Source: Parachitinimonas caeni (GTDB taxonomy: Bacteria > Pseudomonadota > Gammaproteobacteria > Burkholderiales > Chitinimonadaceae). From it: 64,000 nt of DNA. This document shows, one piece after another, positions 46,193 through 55,900 of the stretch. The position numbers were made by a program, and so were the translations under genes. Location: assembly GCF_030129945.1 (NCBI RefSeq), contig NZ_JARRAF010000016.1, positions 47,182 to 111,181 on the forward strand. The letters run 5' to 3'. The notes beneath the pieces were generated by a model that saw only the letters and a list, made by a program, of their open reading frames with translations, was not told the DNA's origin and did not search any database. The first letter of the stretch is position 1; every line of letters begins with the position of its first letter.

Positions 46193-47491
46193 ATGAAGCA
46201 GCGCATTCTTACCGGGGTGACCGCCACGGGCATTCCGCATCTTGGCAATTACGTTGGCGCCATTCGTCCGGCTATCGCCGCCAGCCAGCAGGCTGATACC
46301 GAAAGCTTCTTTTTCATGGCTGATTATCACGCCCTGATCAAATGTGATGATCCGGACCGGATCGAGCGTTCCCGCCTGGCGCTGGCCGCCACCTGGCTGG
46401 CCGCTGGCCTCGATCCGGCGCGCGTGGTGTTCTACCGCCAGAGCGATATCCCCGAAATTACTGAACTCAACTGGTTGCTGACCTGCGTGACCGCCAAGGG
46501 CCTGATGAACCGTGCCCACGCCTACAAGGCAGCTACCGACGCCAATACCGATGCCGGTGAAGAGCCGGATCATGGCGTGACCATGGGTCTGTTCTGCTAC
46601 CCGGTGCTGATGGCGGCCGATATTCTGATGTTCAACGCCCAGCGTGTTCCCGTGGGGCGCGATCAGATCCAGCACATCGAAATGGCACGCGATGTGGCAC
46701 AACGCTTCAATCATCTGTTTGGCCAGGGCAAAGAGCTGTTTGTGTTGCCCGAAGCCGTGGTGGAAGAGCATGTGGCCCTGTTGCCCGGTCTGGATGGCCG
46801 CAAGATGTCGAAAAGCTACGACAACACCATTCCGCTGTTTGAAGGTGGTGCCAAAGGGCTCAAGGAAGCCATTGCACGGGTGGTGACCGACTCCCGCTTG
46901 CCGGGAGAGCCGAAAGACCCCGATAGCAGCCATCTGGTGCCGTTGTACGAAGCGTTTGCTACGGCAGAAGAGTCTGCCCGCTATCGTGCCGCATTGCGGG
47001 AAGGCCTGGGCTGGGGTGAAGCCAAGCAGCAGCTGTTCGACTTGATTGAGCGGGAAATCGGCCCCAAACGTGCCCATTACGAGGCGCTGATGGCAGATCC
47101 TGATCAGATCGAGGCGATTCTGCAGGCGGGCGCCGTCCGTGCGCGCAGCTACGCCACGCCATTGCTGGCCACGTTGCGCGAGGCAGTCGGCCTGCGCCGG
47201 TTCCGTACCATCTCCCGTCAGAATGCTGCGGTTACAACCGAGAAGAGCCTGCTGCCCGTGTTCAAGCAATACCGCGAAGCGGACGGACGCTTTTACTTTA
47301 AGCTGACCAGCCACGACGGCCGAGTACTGCTGCAAAGCCAGGGGTTCGAACAAGGCCGCGAGGCTGGACAATGGGTAGGCCGACTCAAGCAGGAAGGCGC
47401 TGCCGCGCTGGCCGGGGCTCCCGTCAGCCTGGGTGAAGGCGTGTCGAACGACGAGTTGGTGACGGCTCTGGCAGCGTTGAATCAGGAATAA
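46193..47491 (+). CDS. trpS: Tryptophanyl-tRNA synthetase with C-terminal extension
   Basis: A 432-residue class I synthetase. Active-site motifs: [20 protein letters not shown] (HIGH-type GxPHLGN), [25 protein letters not shown] and [11 protein letters not shown]. Core TrpS is ~335 residues; here ~95 extra residues follow, including [20 protein letters not shown], a compact beta hairpin unit resembling DUF1508-type modules. It charges tRNA-Trp in the cytoplasm. AGGAATTC precedes the start. Confidence 0.95.
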   Translation: MKQRILTGVTATGIPHLGNYVGAIRPAIAASQQADTESFFFMADYHALIKCDDPDRIERSRLALAATWLAAGLDPARVVFYRQSDIPEITELNWLLTCVTAKGLMNRAHAYKAATDANTDAGEEPDHGVTMGLFCYPVLMAADILMFNAQRVPVGRDQIQHIEMARDVAQRFNHLFGQGKELFVLPEAVVEEHVALLPGLDGRKMSKSYDNTIPLFEGGAKGLKEAIARVVTDSRLPGEPKDPDSSHLVPLYEAFATAEESARYRAALREGLGWGEAKQQLFDLIEREIGPKRAHYEALMADPDQIEAILQAGAVRARSYATPLLATLREAVGLRRFRTISRQNAAVTTEKSLLPVFKQYREADGRFYFKLTSHDGRVLLQSQGFEQGREAGQWVGRLKQEGAAALAGAPVSLGEGVSNDELVTALAALNQE

Positions 47492-47695
47492 TCCCTTCTG
47501 CAAGGCGCGGTGGTGTTGCATTGCCGATTCGTTTGAACGGCCAATGCAACGCCCACGGCGCATGGCAATCCCCGCGCCACCTCAAATGCCCGCTCACCTC
47601 GACCACGCTATGTGAGCGACTTGGGCAGAGCGTGCTTTCATACTTTCGGCGCAAGCGATTTCACGCTTTGTACGCTGCCGGCTTGAGATTGGCTG

Positions 47696-48229
47696 CTATC
47701 TGCCGTCACGGTGTAGGGGGCGGAGGCTTTGCAGATCCAGCCGATAATAGCTGCCTTCCCACCATTGAAACCCCATACGCGTGAACAGATTGATGGAGCG
47801 TTGATTGGGGGCGTCAATATCCGCTTGCAGCTGCTGCAAACCCAAGTCGTCACGGGCGAAGGTCAAGAGCCGCGACAAGGCTTCGTACATATAGCCTTGC
47901 CCCCAGGCTGCACGCGCCAGCATGCAACCCACCTCGGCAGTGTGATGATTGGCATCGAAGCTGTGCAGGCCGCAGGTGCCGATCAGATTACCGCTGTCGG
48001 CAATCACTACCCCCCATTCCAAAGACTCACCCTGTTGCAGGAGCTGGGCGACGCTATCGAGCATCTGTCGCACCGTGGCGAGGTCGGCGAAGGCGGGATC
48101 ACTGGCATAGCGCATGACTTCAGGGTCACCGTAGATGGCAAACAGGGATTCGCAATCCTTATCGGCAAGTGGTCGTAGGGTCAGGCGCTGGCTGCTGAGG
48201 ACGGGCAGGACGGTAGGGAGTGGGGACAT
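47696..48229 (-). CDS. GNAT-family N-acetyltransferase (RimJ/RimL-like)
   Basis: A 177-residue protein starting at MSPLPTVLPVLSS. Family pattern: SSQRLTLRPLADKDCESLFA, acetyl-CoA loop GCMLARAAWGQGYMYEALSR, and ADIDAPNQRSINLFTRMGF. It resembles the other GNAT at 5073-5633 (both have GTCGL/GSCGL and QGYMYEA/KGYMREA) and may be a paralogue. The substrate is unknown. Confidence 0.88.
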   Translation of the reverse strand: MSPLPTVLPVLSSQRLTLRPLADKDCESLFAIYGDPEVMRYASDPAFADLATVRQMLDSVAQLLQQGESLEWGVVIADSGNLIGTCGLHSFDANHHTAEVGCMLARAAWGQGYMYEALSRLLTFARDDLGLQQLQADIDAPNQRSINLFTRMGFQWWEGSYYRLDLQSLRPLHRDGR

Positions 48230-48284
48230 GGTTCTGGGCGAGAAATGTACCGGGCAGGGCTCAGGACAGTTGGCTGAGAATATT

Positions 48285-48313
48285 TTGTTTGTCAAAAAAA
48301 TTGATGTTATGAT
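48285..48313 (+). promoter_or_regulatory. Candidate sigma-70 promoter upstream of the SOD locus
   Basis: TTGTTT (48285-48290) and TATGAT (48308-48313) with an exact 17-base spacer in an AT-rich patch. It would give a ~165-base leader before the small ORF at 48485 and a ~585-base leader before the SOD gene. Confidence 0.55.
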
Positions 48314-48484
48314 CGTTGCCAGACCGGAATATTCTGTTGGCCTCTTGTGTTGAGTCAGGTTTTGCCGGCTTTGCTATGACCACGCAATTGAAAGATTGGC
48401 GTTGTCTAGATAAGTGTGAGCTGGCGGATTCATCCCTGTCAACCGTGCCTGCATAAATCAAACAAAAAAATTGTTGGAGGAAAT

Positions 48485-48628
48485 ATGCAATCGCCACATT
48501 TCCATCATCTCCCGCTTGTTGCCTGGGCGGCAAGCGCTGTTCGACCCACGCAGAGAAACTGCCTGACAGTTTCTGTGTGCCCACCCCCTCAAATCACTTC
48601 TGATTGCCTGACATCTGGACCTGGCTAG
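48485..48628 (+). CDS. Small ORF (47 residues) with a near-perfect ribosome-binding site
   Basis: TTGGAGGAAAT directly precedes the ATG, one of the best SD sequences in the window. The peptide begins MQSPHFHHLPLVAWAASA and is followed by an Arg/Cys/Pro-rich tail (RNCLTVSVCPPP). It matches nothing recognised. Inside the coding sequence AGAAACTG and CAGTTTCT can form a hairpin. The position, after a promoter-like sequence and before the SOD operon, suggests a leader peptide or an unannotated small protein. Chance is not excluded. Confidence 0.4.
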   Translation: MQSPHFHHLPLVAWAASAVRPTQRNCLTVSVCPPPQITSDCLTSGPG

Positions 48629-48902
48629 CGCCGTCATCTGACTGGCGGCCTTGTTGGCTGCATTGTCCGGCATGACGTATTGCCGCCAGCTGCACCGATA
48701 TTTATTCGACTTGGCAAGTCACGATGGTTGCTGCAGCGAATATCGCTCAACCTGCCTGAGTGCCGGGCCTGCGTCCCTGATGTGGTAGTCACCACAGCCG
48801 GGGAGAGCACTTGCAGAGATTTCGGGAATACCTGCTCATCGCAGCGGGTGTTTTCCACTTGCAGTACCTAAATTGGCCATTCCCATTACAAAGGAGAAAA
48901 CA
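48629..48902. other. Leader region of the SOD operon
   Basis: About 270 bases between the small ORF and the SOD start. No gene is supported. AAAGGAGAAAACA at its end is the strong ribosome site of the SOD gene. Confidence 0.5.
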
Positions 48903-49643
48903 ATGAATAGACGAGACATGCTACGGGCTGGTGCTGGTGTGAGCGCTTGGCTGGCGACGGGAGCGACCGGATTGCCCGTGCTGGCCAATACACCGGCCAG
49001 TGCCGTGCTGCCGACGGGTGCTGGCGGGCAGTCCAGGCTTGAAATGCCGGCCCTGCCTTGGGATGTCGCCAGCCTGGAGCCAGTGATTTCAGCGAATACC
49101 GTGGGGTTTCACTACGGCAAACATCAACGCACTTATCTGGATAATCTGCTCAAGCTGGTGAAAGGCACGCCACTGGCGGATGCCTCGCTGGAGTCGATCA
49201 TGCGCAGCACGGCCGACAAGCCGGAGAGCCAGGCTGTTTTCAATAATGCTGCTCAAGTGTGGAACCACACTTTCTATTGGCACAGTCTGTCCCCCAAAGG
49301 GGGCGGCAAGCCACCCAAAGAGCTGACGGAGCGCCTGGAACGTGACTTTGGTTCGCTGGAAGTGCTGAAGAAAGAGTTTCTGGCCGCAGCAGGTAGCCAA
49401 TTCGGCTCCGGTTGGGTCTGGCTGGCGTTCGACCGCAAAGCCGGGCGCATCATCATTACCAAGACCGGCAATGCCGGTTCGCCGCTGACGCAGGATCAGC
49501 TGGTGCCTTTGGCCGCCCTGGATGTCTGGGAACACGCCTATTACCTTGACTACCAGAATCGCCGGCTGGATTACGCCACCGCCCTCTACGACAAATTGCT
49601 GAATTGGCAGTTCGTCAGCGACAACCTGCAAAAATCCACCTGA
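48903..49643 (+). CDS. Tat-exported Fe/Mn superoxide dismutase
   Basis: A 246-residue protein. The N-terminus MNRRDMLRAGAGVSAWLATG is a twin-arginine signal, so the enzyme is probably exported folded with its metal. The mature SOD has metal ligands in order: His in GFHYGKHQRTYLDNL, His in WNHTFYWHSLSP, then Asp and His in ALDVWEHAYYLDYQNR. It dismutates superoxide to oxygen and hydrogen peroxide. The residue GSQFGSGW fits Fe/Mn-SOD; the metal cannot be decided with certainty. It is the first gene of a tight three-gene unit with a receiver-like protein and a haem sensor. Confidence 0.93.
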   Translation: MNRRDMLRAGAGVSAWLATGATGLPVLANTPASAVLPTGAGGQSRLEMPALPWDVASLEPVISANTVGFHYGKHQRTYLDNLLKLVKGTPLADASLESIMRSTADKPESQAVFNNAAQVWNHTFYWHSLSPKGGGKPPKELTERLERDFGSLEVLKKEFLAAAGSQFGSGWVWLAFDRKAGRIIITKTGNAGSPLTQDQLVPLAALDVWEHAYYLDYQNRRLDYATALYDKLLNWQFVSDNLQKST

Positions 49644-49668
49644 ACCGTGTCTGCCCGAGGAAAATGTG

Positions 49669-50325
49669 ATGAATGCTCCCGTAATAGATCGGCAGCAAGA
49701 AACGTTGCCCGATTCCCGTACCCTGGCTGCTTCGGCTTACTCCCCCAATCTGGTCATTGTGACTGCGTTTCGCGAGCTGTTTGAAAATGTCGCGCTCGAT
49801 GCGATATTGCTCAACGACTATGAGCAGGCGATTGCCGTGATCCAGGGGCCGGGGTGTGACGCGCTGTTTTGCGATGTCGGTTCACTCGATGGCTCAGGGG
49901 GCGGCTTTCGCTTTGCCAAACGCCTGCGCAAAGCCGGTTACGACCGGCCGCTCTATCTGATGACCACCGAGCCCAAGCCGCACGACGAAACCTGGGCCAT
50001 CACCTGTGGTGCTACCGGTCTGATCCGGCGTAGCGTCGCGGCGATCCTGGCGGTGGCGCCCGTCAGCCAGCCGGCAGCGGCTGCCACCGCGCTTCAGCCG
50101 GCAACGTCCGGCTTTGACCGACTGGTGGTCAGGGTCCGCGATGCGCTCAAGCTGCACACCGGGCCGGTTGCCCAGCTGATTGTCGAGGACGCAATCGGTA
50201 CACTGTCGCGCCGCTATGGGTTTTCACCGATCCCGGCGGCTGAACTGGTAGAGGCGGTTGCGTTACATATCAAAGATGGTCGGGCGCGTGCTGCCTTTGT
50301 CCAGGAATTCAATCACAAGGAGTAA
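49669..50325 (+). CDS. Response-regulator-like protein with a degenerate receiver domain
   Basis: A 218-residue protein; start at the ATG after GAGGAAAATGTG. Residues ~25-125 look like a receiver fold: LFCDVGSLDG keeps the acceptor-like Asp and YLMTTE the Ser/Thr position. However, the N-terminal acidic pair is missing (VIVTAFREL) and the conserved Lys is replaced by Arg (GLIRRS). The C-terminal ~70 residues (LKLHTGPVAQLIVEDAIGTL) form a helical domain of a type not identified. No HTH is present. It lies 25 bases after the SOD stop and 2 bases before the haem sensor. Confidence 0.6.
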   Translation: MNAPVIDRQQETLPDSRTLAASAYSPNLVIVTAFRELFENVALDAILLNDYEQAIAVIQGPGCDALFCDVGSLDGSGGGFRFAKRLRKAGYDRPLYLMTTEPKPHDETWAITCGATGLIRRSVAAILAVAPVSQPAAAATALQPATSGFDRLVVRVRDALKLHTGPVAQLIVEDAIGTLSRRYGFSPIPAAELVEAVALHIKDGRARAAFVQEFNHKE

Positions 50326-50327
50326 GG

Positions 50328-51344
50328 ATGTTGGGTCTATGGAAGCGGCTGCCGCTGGCGGCGCAGTTTGTGGTCTTGTTGCTGTTTACGGGCCTCGTGG
50401 CTATTGCCTGCGCATACCAGATCGGTGCGGCCATCTATCAGGCCGAGGTGCGCAATCAGGCGCGCACCGTGGCCGACATGGTGGATAACTTCGGTAAATG
50501 GGCGTCGCAGTACAAGGGCATCTGGGTTAAGGGGGATGTACAAGACCCGTCCATGCAGGTGGGGGATTATCTGGAGCGGGAGCTTTACGCCAAGGCTGGC
50601 AAGAATATTGCCAACTTCAGCGAGAGCGAGCTGTCGTTGATGGCCGATGTCGCCAGCTTTCACCGCAAGAATCCAGCCCTGATCCAGCGCGAACTGTCGG
50701 AGATCACCCAGGCCTCAGAGACCAAGACCAAGTTCCGTATCACGTCTGATCGCTTCATGAACCCCAACAACGCACCTAACCACTTCGAGCTTTCTGCCAT
50801 GGAGAGCATGAAGGCGCAGGGGATCAACGAAGTGTCGGAGGTGCGCAACGGCATGTTTCTGTATGCGCGACAGCTGGTGGCAACCAAGGCATGTCTGAAG
50901 TGCCACGACAGCCCGGCCACAGCCCCCAAGGCAGTGCGCACGCTCTACCCGGAAACACGCGGCTATGGTTACAAGGAGGGGCAGCTGGCCGGGGTGATCA
51001 GCGTTTCGGTGCCGATGAACTACACGCCCGATTCATTCGTGCGGGAGTTCGATGCCAAGTCCTGGCTGGCGATTCTGGGGCTGTTGCTGGCGATCTGCGG
51101 TGTCCTGCTGTTTGTCCGCCGCGCCATCATCGCACCGGTGCGCCGCCTGCAGCGCTTTGCCGCTCAAGCTGCGAATGCGGATCTGGGCACATCCTTGCGC
51201 GAGCTGAGCTTCGACGAGAACGAACACAAGTCGAAGAATGAGATTCACCGACTGAATGCCGCCATCAAGGCCATGCACTCGTCGATTGAGTTCCTCTATC
51301 AGCGCAAACGCTCCGAATCGAAATCCAAGTCGCCCAATAACTGA
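50328..51344 (+). CDS. Haem-binding membrane sensor, DUF3365 (Tll0287-like) with HAMP
   Basis: A 338-residue membrane protein. One N-terminal helix (FVVLLLFTGLVAIACAY), a periplasmic DUF3365 domain (~40-240) with the c-type haem motif CLKCH, and a second helix (SWLAILGLLLAICGVLLFVRR) are visible. A HAMP-like linker and a short cytoplasmic helical tail follow, ending in a Lys/Ser-rich stretch. It has no kinase or methyl-accepting domain. DUF3365 domains are thought to sense redox state or gas through haem. Its position directly after SOD and the receiver-like gene suggests oxidative-stress sensing. Confidence 0.8.
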   Translation: MLGLWKRLPLAAQFVVLLLFTGLVAIACAYQIGAAIYQAEVRNQARTVADMVDNFGKWASQYKGIWVKGDVQDPSMQVGDYLERELYAKAGKNIANFSESELSLMADVASFHRKNPALIQRELSEITQASETKTKFRITSDRFMNPNNAPNHFELSAMESMKAQGINEVSEVRNGMFLYARQLVATKACLKCHDSPATAPKAVRTLYPETRGYGYKEGQLAGVISVSVPMNYTPDSFVREFDAKSWLAILGLLLAICGVLLFVRRAIIAPVRRLQRFAAQAANADLGTSLRELSFDENEHKSKNEIHRLNAAIKAMHSSIEFLYQRKRSESKSKSPNN

Positions 51345-51395
51345 CACTCAAGCGCCTGCTGGGTAGGCCGGCCCCGCTGATGGGGTGAGCTCTGT

Positions 51396-51431
51396 AAGCC
51401 GATTGCGCCACTGGCGTGATCGGCTTTTTGT
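51396..51431 (+). terminator. Rho-independent terminator of the SOD operon
   Basis: AAGCCGAT pairs with ATCGGCTT, with an inner CGCCA/TGGCG stem, followed by TTTTTGTTT. It lies ~50 bases past the sensor stop. Confidence 0.85.
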
Positions 51432-51567
51432 TTGGTCAACAGCGCCCGCTTACCCGATTGGGCGGCTGCAAGATACAGATGCTCAAAGGCTTCAGAGCGG
51501 AGCAGGGCAGTTGACCCGCCGGTGGGGGCGGGCTATATCGCAATGAATCCCTCTATCGCTGGTGAAA

Positions 51568-52320
51568 ATGAACCGACTGCACCGTTGGGTCATGATGGCC
51601 ATCTCGCTAACCCTGTTATGCCCTGCGTTGTCGGCACACGGGGTCGTGGTGGCCTACAACACCTATCAGACGCCCCCTTTCGTGCTGAATGATGGCCAGC
51701 AAGGCTTGGCGGCTGATCTGGTGTCCTATCTGAATCAAAGACTGGCGGGACAATATTTCTTCGAGCTGCAGAATGTGCCGCGCACCCGCCTTCTCAATGG
51801 CGTGCTCTCCCGGCCTGCATTCAATGGCGTGGTCCTGTTTCTGTCGCCCAGATACGTTGATGACCTCGAACAAACCCACTATCACTGGAGCCCGCCATTC
51901 ATGGAAGATGGTGGCGTGTTTGTTTTCCGTACCTCTCAGCCGGCCAGCCAGACCCGGCTGGAAACCCTGGCGGGCCTGAGGTTCGGCGGAGTTGTCGGTC
52001 ACCATTATCCGTCACTGGAGGCCCGCCTTGGCCGTGACCTGCAACGGATCGATGCCCGTAGCGAGCAGGTCAACCTGCAGAATGTCCAGCTGGGTCGGAT
52101 CGACTTCACCCTGTTGGCAGAAAGTACCTTCCTGTTTTTCAGCCATACCGAGAATTTTGATCAGCTGCAGAAGGTGGATTCGCCCGAGGGCCGATTCGGA
52201 CGGCACTTCCTGGTTTCCCTGCGCAGCTACAAGCTTGGGATGGCTCTGGACCGGGTGGCCCGTTCAATGCCGCAAGACCCGGTCTGGAAAGCCATTCTTG
52301 TCAAATACCATCTCAATTAA
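51568..52320 (+). CDS. Periplasmic solute-binding-like protein (SBP_bac_3 family)
   Basis: A 250-residue exported protein with a signal peptide (HRWVMMAISLTLLCPALSA). It resembles family 3 extracellular solute-binding proteins: VVVAYNTYQTPPFVLNDGQQ at the N-terminus, LAADLVSYLNQRL, and GLRFGGVVGHHYPSLEARL at the lobe hinge. There is no adjacent ABC permease or ATPase, so it may be an orphan binding protein or a sensory component. A GTG at 51562 is an alternative start. Confidence 0.78.
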   Translation: MNRLHRWVMMAISLTLLCPALSAHGVVVAYNTYQTPPFVLNDGQQGLAADLVSYLNQRLAGQYFFELQNVPRTRLLNGVLSRPAFNGVVLFLSPRYVDDLEQTHYHWSPPFMEDGGVFVFRTSQPASQTRLETLAGLRFGGVVGHHYPSLEARLGRDLQRIDARSEQVNLQNVQLGRIDFTLLAESTFLFFSHTENFDQLQKVDSPEGRFGRHFLVSLRSYKLGMALDRVARSMPQDPVWKAILVKYHLN

Positions 52321-52327
52321 TGGGGCC

Positions 52328-52789
52328 ATGCTGGGTTTAGGATGTTTGAGTGCAGTACAAACCGCCACGGCAGCGGAGCCTATTCGATTCGCAACCTATC
52401 ATGGTCAGTTTGTTTATGTGGCGAATGTATATCGGGGGGCCTTGGGTCGTGGTCCTGAGATTCGCGAATTAACCAATCATCTTTATACCTTGGCCGGACA
52501 AAACTGTTCAGCCAGTCAGGCTGCGGGTCTGGCCCGCAAGATATTTGGTTCTGCTGAATTTTCCGGGTTGGGATTGAACGCTACCCAGAAAGTGACACGC
52601 GCCTATCAGGCCGTATTGTCCCGCGCACCCGATCAAGATGGCCTGGCCTATTTCGTTGGCCGCCTGAACCAAGGTGCCGCCATTTCGGAAGTTGCCGCTT
52701 CAATGGCCATGTCCCCTGAATTTGCCGACACACAGTTGCCGGCTTTCTGCACCTTTGAAATGGTCTGGCCACATCCTTACGAAGGCTGA
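52328..52789 (+). CDS. DUF4214 domain protein, probably exported
   Basis: A 153-residue protein beginning 7 bases after the previous stop. Two DUF4214-like units are visible: VANVYRGALGRGPEIRELTN ending in FGSAEF, and TRAYQAVLSRAPDQDGLAYF ending in MSPEF. DUF4214 units occur in secreted and S-layer-like proteins. The N-terminus (MLGLGCLSAVQTATAAEP) looks like the end of a signal peptide but lacks the usual basic residues. The true start may lie upstream, overlapping the previous gene. Confidence 0.7.
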   Translation: MLGLGCLSAVQTATAAEPIRFATYHGQFVYVANVYRGALGRGPEIRELTNHLYTLAGQNCSASQAAGLARKIFGSAEFSGLGLNATQKVTRAYQAVLSRAPDQDGLAYFVGRLNQGAAISEVAASMAMSPEFADTQLPAFCTFEMVWPHPYEG

Positions 52790-52860
52790 TTGTCTGTCTA
52801 CCACCATCAAGGGGGGCCTTATAGCGGGCACTGCTTTGGGGTGGGTAGTCTTCGATGCTG

Positions 52861-52895
52861 CAAAGCCCTTGCATGGTTGCCATGCAAGGGCTTTG
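52861..52895. terminator. Long perfect hairpin between converging genes
   Basis: CAAAGCCCTTGCATGG and CCATGCAAGGGCTTTG form a 16-bp perfect stem with a TTG loop, between the DUF4214 gene and the NRPS stop. T runs are short on both sides. Confidence 0.75.
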
Positions 52896-52920
52896 TGCAT
52901 TGAGGGGTTTGGCTTTTCGT

Positions 52921-55900
52921 TTAACCTTCCATCGCCCAGATCAGTGCCGCGACCGTTTCGCGCAGGTGGCTGCCGGATAGCAGGGCGTGGTGATTGGCGG
53001 GGATAGACCGTTCACGATAGCCACGCAGGGCCAGCGGGTGCCAGTTGCGATGCATTGACGCGGGAATCGGGTCGTCCACCTTGGCCAGCAGGTGGGTGAT
53101 CGGGCTGCTGAGTGCCAGCGTGGGCGAATACAGATCCAGCATGCGGCAGTAGCGTGCATCCTGCTCGGCCAGCCGTTCGCGAGCCTCCTCCAGTGTCTCG
53201 TCAGCCTCGGCGGCCAGCGCCACCAAGCCATCGCCCAGCGGCGTTGCGGTCAGCTCGGTCAGTGCCTGGCCGGTGTTCTGCCAGCAGTCGAGCAGGATGA
53301 CAGCATCGACGACCCGGCCATGCCCGTGCAACAAGCCCGCCAGCCCCAAGGCCAGCTTGCCGCCGCCGGAATATCCGAGTAGCACCAGCTTTTCGCCTTG
53401 CGGAAGCTGGCAAGCCTGCTCGCACAGCGCCTCCAGCCAGGTTTCGATTGACTGATCAAAGTCAGCATCCAGGCTGTACAAATCACAATCCGGCAGATGG
53501 GCGGCCAAGCCCGCATAGACCACACCCAGACCCGGTGCAGGGGGCAAGGCGATCAGCGTGATGTTCTCCGGGCTGATCGGGGCGCTGCCGTAGTGACGCA
53601 GCTGCCCGGCCACCAGTGGCGCCGGCCGGTGCAGGCCGTCGGCCAGCTGGCGTGCGGTTGGCAGCTGAAAGATCAGGCCGGCCGGGCAGGGGAGTGACAG
53701 ATGCTGTTCGATGCGCCGCGCCAATTGCATGGCGGCCAGGCTGTTGCCTCCGCCCGTAAAGAAGTCCGTATCCGGGCCGATGCCGGGCAAAATCTGCTGG
53801 AACACCTGCAACACCTGCTCCGCCAGCGGACTGAGGTCCAGGGCTTCGGTCTCGATCGGTGTCGGTGCGGGCAGCGGCAGCTTTGCCAGTGCCGAGCGGT
53901 CCACCTTGCCATTGACTGTGAGCGGCAGCTGATCAAGCCAGCGTACATGGCCCGGCAGCAGATGCAGCGGCAGGATCTGTGCCAGCCGTGCCCGTAGCAC
54001 CTCGTCGGAAATACGCTGGCCTTGCAGGCAGGCCACCAGCTCGGCGCCAGTCGGGCCCTGCTGCACCAGTACCGCCGCCGCGCTGATGCCCTGCTGAGTG
54101 AGCAAGGCGGCTTCCAGCTCGCCAGGCTCACAACGCTGACCCCGTATTTTTACCTGATCATCCTGCCGGCCCAGATAGCAGATCTGACCATCAGCCAGCC
54201 AGCAGGCGAGGTCGCCGGTACGATAACCACGCAAGCCATCGTTGCTCAGGTAAAACCGGGCGGCGGATTCCTGCGGGCGGTTCAGGTAGCCGAGGGCGAC
54301 GCCCACCCCTTCGACCCAGAGTTCGCCCGGCACGCCCAGCGGTTGTGGCTCGCCAGCCGGATTGACGATACGTACCCGGCTGTTGGCAACCGGTCGGCCG
54401 ATTGCCAGATGGCCCGCCTCATCGACCGCCCGGCTGGCCATGCCGAGAGTAGCGCAGACGGCGGTTTCGGTTGGTCCGTAGGCGTTGAAGACGCTGAGGC
54501 CGGGGCGGGCAATGCGGCTGAGATCGTGGCCAAATGCGGCCTCGCCCGCGAGGATCAGACAGCGCAAGGTATTCAGATCTGCCGGCTCGATCTGGCGTAG
54601 ATGAGAGGGTGTGAAAGTGGCAACCGTTACCCCGCATTCACGCAGGAAGCGGCCCAGGCGCTGGCTGTCGCGGGTGGTCGGGGTGTCAACCAGAGCGACC
54701 GTGGCACCGGCCAGCCATGCCATGAAGAACTCGGAGAGCGAGGCATCAAACGCTGCTGCCGCCAGCTGGAGCACGACATCGCCGGGTTGCACGCTGAAGC
54801 TGGCTATCTGGTCGGCGATCATATTGGCGAAGGCGCGGTGCGATACCCGCACGCCCTTGGGCTTGCCGGTCGAGCCGGAGGTATAGAGCAGATAAGCTGG
54901 GGCTTCGTCGGCCAGGTGGGCGGAAAAATCGGGCAGGGCGGGCAGGGGGGCGCCATCGTCGTCGCTGTCATCCCAGATCAGTATCTCAACTGAAGCGGGC
55001 AGACCAGCCCGGCGCATGCGCTCGCCCAGCTGCGGCGACGTCAGTAGCAACTGGCAGTCCGCGTCGGCCAGCAGGTCCAGCAGGCGCGCATCGGGGTGGC
55101 GGGCATCCAGCGGCAGGTAGACACAAGCTGCCTTGAAGCATGCCAGCAAGGCGCTGGCCCAGGGGCTATCCCGATCCATCAGCACGGCCACTGGCAGGCC
55201 GGGCTGGCCGCCAGGGCGCTGCAAGAGCTGCATGGCCAGCTGATGTGCCCGCCGGTCGAGCGTCTGGTAATCGACCGTACCTGACCGGCAAATCAGCGCC
55301 TGCGCGGCGGGACGTTGCCCGGCCAGCATGGCGATGCGGTCGGCCAGCGACCACTGCGGCACCGGCATGGTGCGACCCCGTCCGAACTGGTCAAGCTGGC
55401 GCGCTTCTTCGATGGTCAGCATCGGCAGCTGGTTGATCAGGCAATCGGGGGTGGCAATCGCCTGCTCCAGTAGCATCTGCAGGCGGCCCAACAGGCGTTC
55501 GGCGCTGGCGGCCAGATAGAGGTCGGTGCTGTAGCGCAGGGTGCAGCGCAGCCGGTCGTCGGCGTCGATGCCGAATTCAAATACCAGATCGAGATCGGCG
55601 GTGCGTGTCGGCAAGGTGACGTCGCAGACCTGAATACCCTCCAGGCCACTGGTGGAGCGGGGGCTGTTCTGCAAGACCAGCAGCACATCGAACAGGGCAT
55701 GGCGGCCTGGCTGGCGAGGCGGTGCAAGAGCATGCACCAGTCGATCGAACGGCAGGCTGGCATGGTCGAGCGCCGCCTGACTGCGTTGGGTGGCCTCTTC
55801 AAGCAGGGTGGCAAAGCTGTCTTCCTGGTCGATGGCGAAGTCGAGCACTACGGTGTTCACGAACAAACCGATCACCGATTCCAGCTCCGGCCGGTCGCGA

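Noticed and set aside
46151..47563. 470-codon minus-strand frame
   Set aside because: Antisense shadow of trpS, whose motifs are unambiguous.
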